Made by a program: the position numbers and the translations under genes
The notes under the pieces: generated by a model
Told to the model about the DNA's origin: nothing
The model's input: the letters and a program-made list of their open reading frames with translations, nothing else
Database searches by the model: none
NCBI GenBank assembly: GCA_027858555.1
Contig: JAQICP010000202.1
Span: forward strand, 1-6,750
Origin: Vallitaleaceae bacterium
GTDB taxonomy: Bacteria > Bacillota > Clostridia > Lachnospirales > Vallitaleaceae
Length of the DNA: 6,750 bases
Reading direction: 5' to 3'
In this document: positions 5,232 to 6,750 of the stretch, piece by piece
How positions within the stretch are numbered: the first letter of the stretch is position 1
Layout: the number at the start of each line of letters is the position of its first letter

Positions 5232-6482
5232 ATGGATAGGATTATTTTTCATATAGACGTGAATTCGGCGTATTTGAGTTGGTCGGCTGTGCATCGCTTG
5301 CAACAAGGTGATTCTTTAGATATACGGACCGTTTCTGCTGTTATAGGTGGCGATGAAGCTTCCAGACATGGGATTGTTTTGGCTAAATCTACACTTGCAA
5401 AAAAATATGGTATTAAGACTGGCAACCCTTTAAGAGAGGCTTATAATTTATGCCCAAACCTTATTGTAATACCCCCTGATTATAATCTTTATGTAAAGGC
5501 AAGTCAGGCTATGGTCAATATTTTCCATGATTATTCACCACGCGTTCAACAATTCAGCATTGATGAATGTTTTTTGGATTATTCCAATATGTCTTATCAT
5601 CACGGAGCCCCCCTAGAAGTGGCTCACACCATTAGCAACCGGATCGAAAAAGAATTAGGGTTCACCGTCAACGTGGGCATTTCTTCTAACAAATTATTAG
5701 CTAAAATGGCCTCTGAATTCGAGAAACCCAATAAAGTCCATACGCTTTTTCCTGATGAACTAGAAGAAAAAATGTGGCCTTTGCCAGTTGATGAGCTATT
5801 CATGGTTGGTAGACAGACTAAACGGCAGCTACACCAATTAGGCATTCATACTATTGGCGACTTAGCCCAGGCAAATACTGATATGCTATATACGTATATG
5901 AAAAGCCACGGACTTCTCATTCAGAGTTTTGCAAGAGGTCTCGACCACTCGCCTGTTAGAAAAAGTAATTTTGAAGTCGTAAAAGGCATCGGTAATTCTA
6001 CGACCATCCGTTTCGATGCTAACACTTATGATATTGCATACAAAGTATTACTGTCCCTATGCGAAACAATTTGTATGCGCTTGCGATCATCAGAATTGGT
6101 GTGTCAGTTGATTTCCGTATCCATCGTAACCGCTGATTTCAAGCATGCCAGTCATCAACGCAAGTTATATTCCACCACTGACTCGACATCACATATATTT
6201 TACATTGCAAAGGAACTGTTTGATGAATTATGGGCTGGCTCTCCTATTCGCAAACTAGGCATTAGAATCTCTGAATTATCAGATAATGACTTTACTCAAT
6301 TGTGTGTGCTAGACACAGATGACTATATTAAAGAACAACGAAAAGATCATGCTGTAGATCAAATTCGTAGAAAACATGGTACCACCGCTATATACCGTGC
6401 CTGCTTTTTACATTCTGGCATTAAACCCATGTCTGGGGGGGTTGGAGAAGAGCATTATCCCGTTATGACAAGCTTACTCTAA
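5232..6482 (+). CDS. dinB: Y-family DNA polymerase (DinB/UvrX type), SOS-regulated translesion polymerase
   Basis: A complete 416-aa polymerase. Synthesis across damaged template by this family is error-prone and lacks proofreading. Catalytic carboxylates are intact: Asp9 in FHIDVNSAYLSW, and Asp111/Glu112 in FSIDECFLDYS. VNVGISSNKLLAKMAS (146-161) follows the palm, with the EKPNKV segment after it. A helix-hairpin-helix appears at about 189-212 (FMVGRQTKRQLHQLGIHTIG). Residues from about 240 are the little finger. Near the C-terminus Gln356 begins QLCVL, where relatives often carry a QLSLF-type beta-clamp motif; here it looks weakened. The tail after about 397 is short and Gly-rich. Start: ATG at 5232 with AAGGCGG upstream (5-nt spacer), a slightly imperfect binding site. 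SOS control is shown by the LexA box in the promoter. The length and layout fit the UvrX/YqjW branch as well as DinB, so the symbol refers to the family. Confidence 0.95.
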   Translation: MDRIIFHIDVNSAYLSWSAVHRLQQGDSLDIRTVSAVIGGDEASRHGIVLAKSTLAKKYGIKTGNPLREAYNLCPNLIVIPPDYNLYVKASQAMVNIFHDYSPRVQQFSIDECFLDYSNMSYHHGAPLEVAHTISNRIEKELGFTVNVGISSNKLLAKMASEFEKPNKVHTLFPDELEEKMWPLPVDELFMVGRQTKRQLHQLGIHTIGDLAQANTDMLYTYMKSHGLLIQSFARGLDHSPVRKSNFEVVKGIGNSTTIRFDANTYDIAYKVLLSLCETICMRLRSSELVCQLISVSIVTADFKHASHQRKLYSTTDSTSHIFYIAKELFDELWAGSPIRKLGIRISELSDNDFTQLCVLDTDDYIKEQRKDHAVDQIRRKHGTTAIYRACFLHSGIKPMSGGVGEEHYPVMTSLL

Positions 6483-6502
6483 AGCAAAAGGAGTTGAACG
6501 CT

Positions 6503-6750
6503 TTGAAAGTATTGGCAAAACCAATAGAAATGATTAGTTGGACCGAACAGTGTGGTAAAATACACCCACTTAAATTCAAAATAATTGGCGAAGAAGGGAA
6601 AACAAAAATTTGTCCCGTCGTCAAACTATATAACTTAGAATTAGATACCATGGCTGGGAATAAAATATACAAATTCACTTGTGAAATCGTACTAAACCAG
6701 CAGATTCGATTATGTGAACTACGGTATGAATTAGATACTTGTTTATGGAC
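6503..6750 (+). CDS. Small conserved-type protein downstream of the SOS polymerase, 5' part only
   Basis: The first 82 residues are visible; the gene continues past the right edge. It starts with TTG at 6503, with AAGGAG (6488-6493) and a 9-nt spacer, and there is no ATG in frame until codon 10. The product starts MKVLAKPIEMISWTEQCGKI and has alternating polar and hydrophobic strands, with LKFKIIGEEGK, then ICPVVKLYN, then IYKFTCEIVL and LRYELDTCLW. This suggests a small beta-rich domain with no membrane segment. It lies 20 bp after the polymerase gene and so should be co-transcribed and SOS-induced. I recall small proteins of this kind following Y-family polymerases in Clostridia, in the place YolD-like proteins take beside UvrX in Bacillus. 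The function is unknown; an accessory role to the polymerase is inferred only from context. Confidence 0.75.
   Translation, partial: MKVLAKPIEMISWTEQCGKIHPLKFKIIGEEGKTKICPVVKLYNLELDTMAGNKIYKFTCEIVLNQQIRLCELRYELDTCLW

Noticed and set aside
5624..5845. 73-codon minus-strand open frame
   Set aside because: Antisense to conserved polymerase sequence; Ser-rich shadow with no ribosome binding site considered convincing.
6463..6678. 71-codon minus-strand open frame
   Set aside because: Antisense to the SOS operon's second gene and the end of dinB; the plus-strand gene has a good ribosome binding site and operon position.

Overview
The window is low-GC DNA that looks like a member of the Firmicutes, most likely class Clostridia (Lachnospiraceae or a relative). 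The evidence is an AT-rich sequence with strong AGGAGG-type ribosome binding sites, sigma-A type promoters, a Gram-positive LexA box (GAAC-N4-GTTC), and protein types I associate with Clostridia. The family calls come from motifs read by eye; no database search was run.

Left part (1-3698, minus strand). This is a four-gene operon that runs off the left edge. A near-consensus promoter (TTGTCA-17-TATAAT, 3670-3698) drives, in order: a soluble Ser/Thr protein kinase fused to a ParA/MinD-like domain; a membrane-anchored SAF-domain protein of the CpaB/RcpC type; a 267-aa ParA-like protein with no P-loop; and the N-terminus of a second ParA-like protein (cut by the window edge). The last two overlap by ATGA. 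The CpaB-like protein and the CpaE/ParA-like proteins suggest the start of a divergent Flp/Tad-type pilus or secretion locus. All three ParA-like domains lack the P-loop lysine, so they may be sensors or scaffolds rather than normal ATPases. This is the most unusual part of the window.

Middle (3856-5163, plus strand). A single-gene element carries a REP-associated-type HUH/Y1 transposase. It is bracketed by an 18-bp imperfect inverted repeat beginning TGGGGACGG (16 of 18 match). It lies between the minus-strand operon and the dinB operon, and its right end is about 10 bp from the dinB -35 box. The transposase has a C-terminal region that looks like a DnaA-type helix-turn-helix.

Right part (5174-6750, plus strand). 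An SOS-type operon: a TTGACT-17-TATAAT promoter with a perfect LexA box in its spacer, then a full-length Y-family DNA polymerase (DinB/UvrX type) with intact catalytic residues, then after 20 bp a small TTG-initiated gene that leaves the window. LexA should repress this operon until DNA damage.

The two sides would originally have been divergently transcribed from a short shared intergenic region, into which the transposase element appears to have inserted. I see no rRNA, tRNA, CRISPR array, riboswitch or convincing rho-independent terminator.
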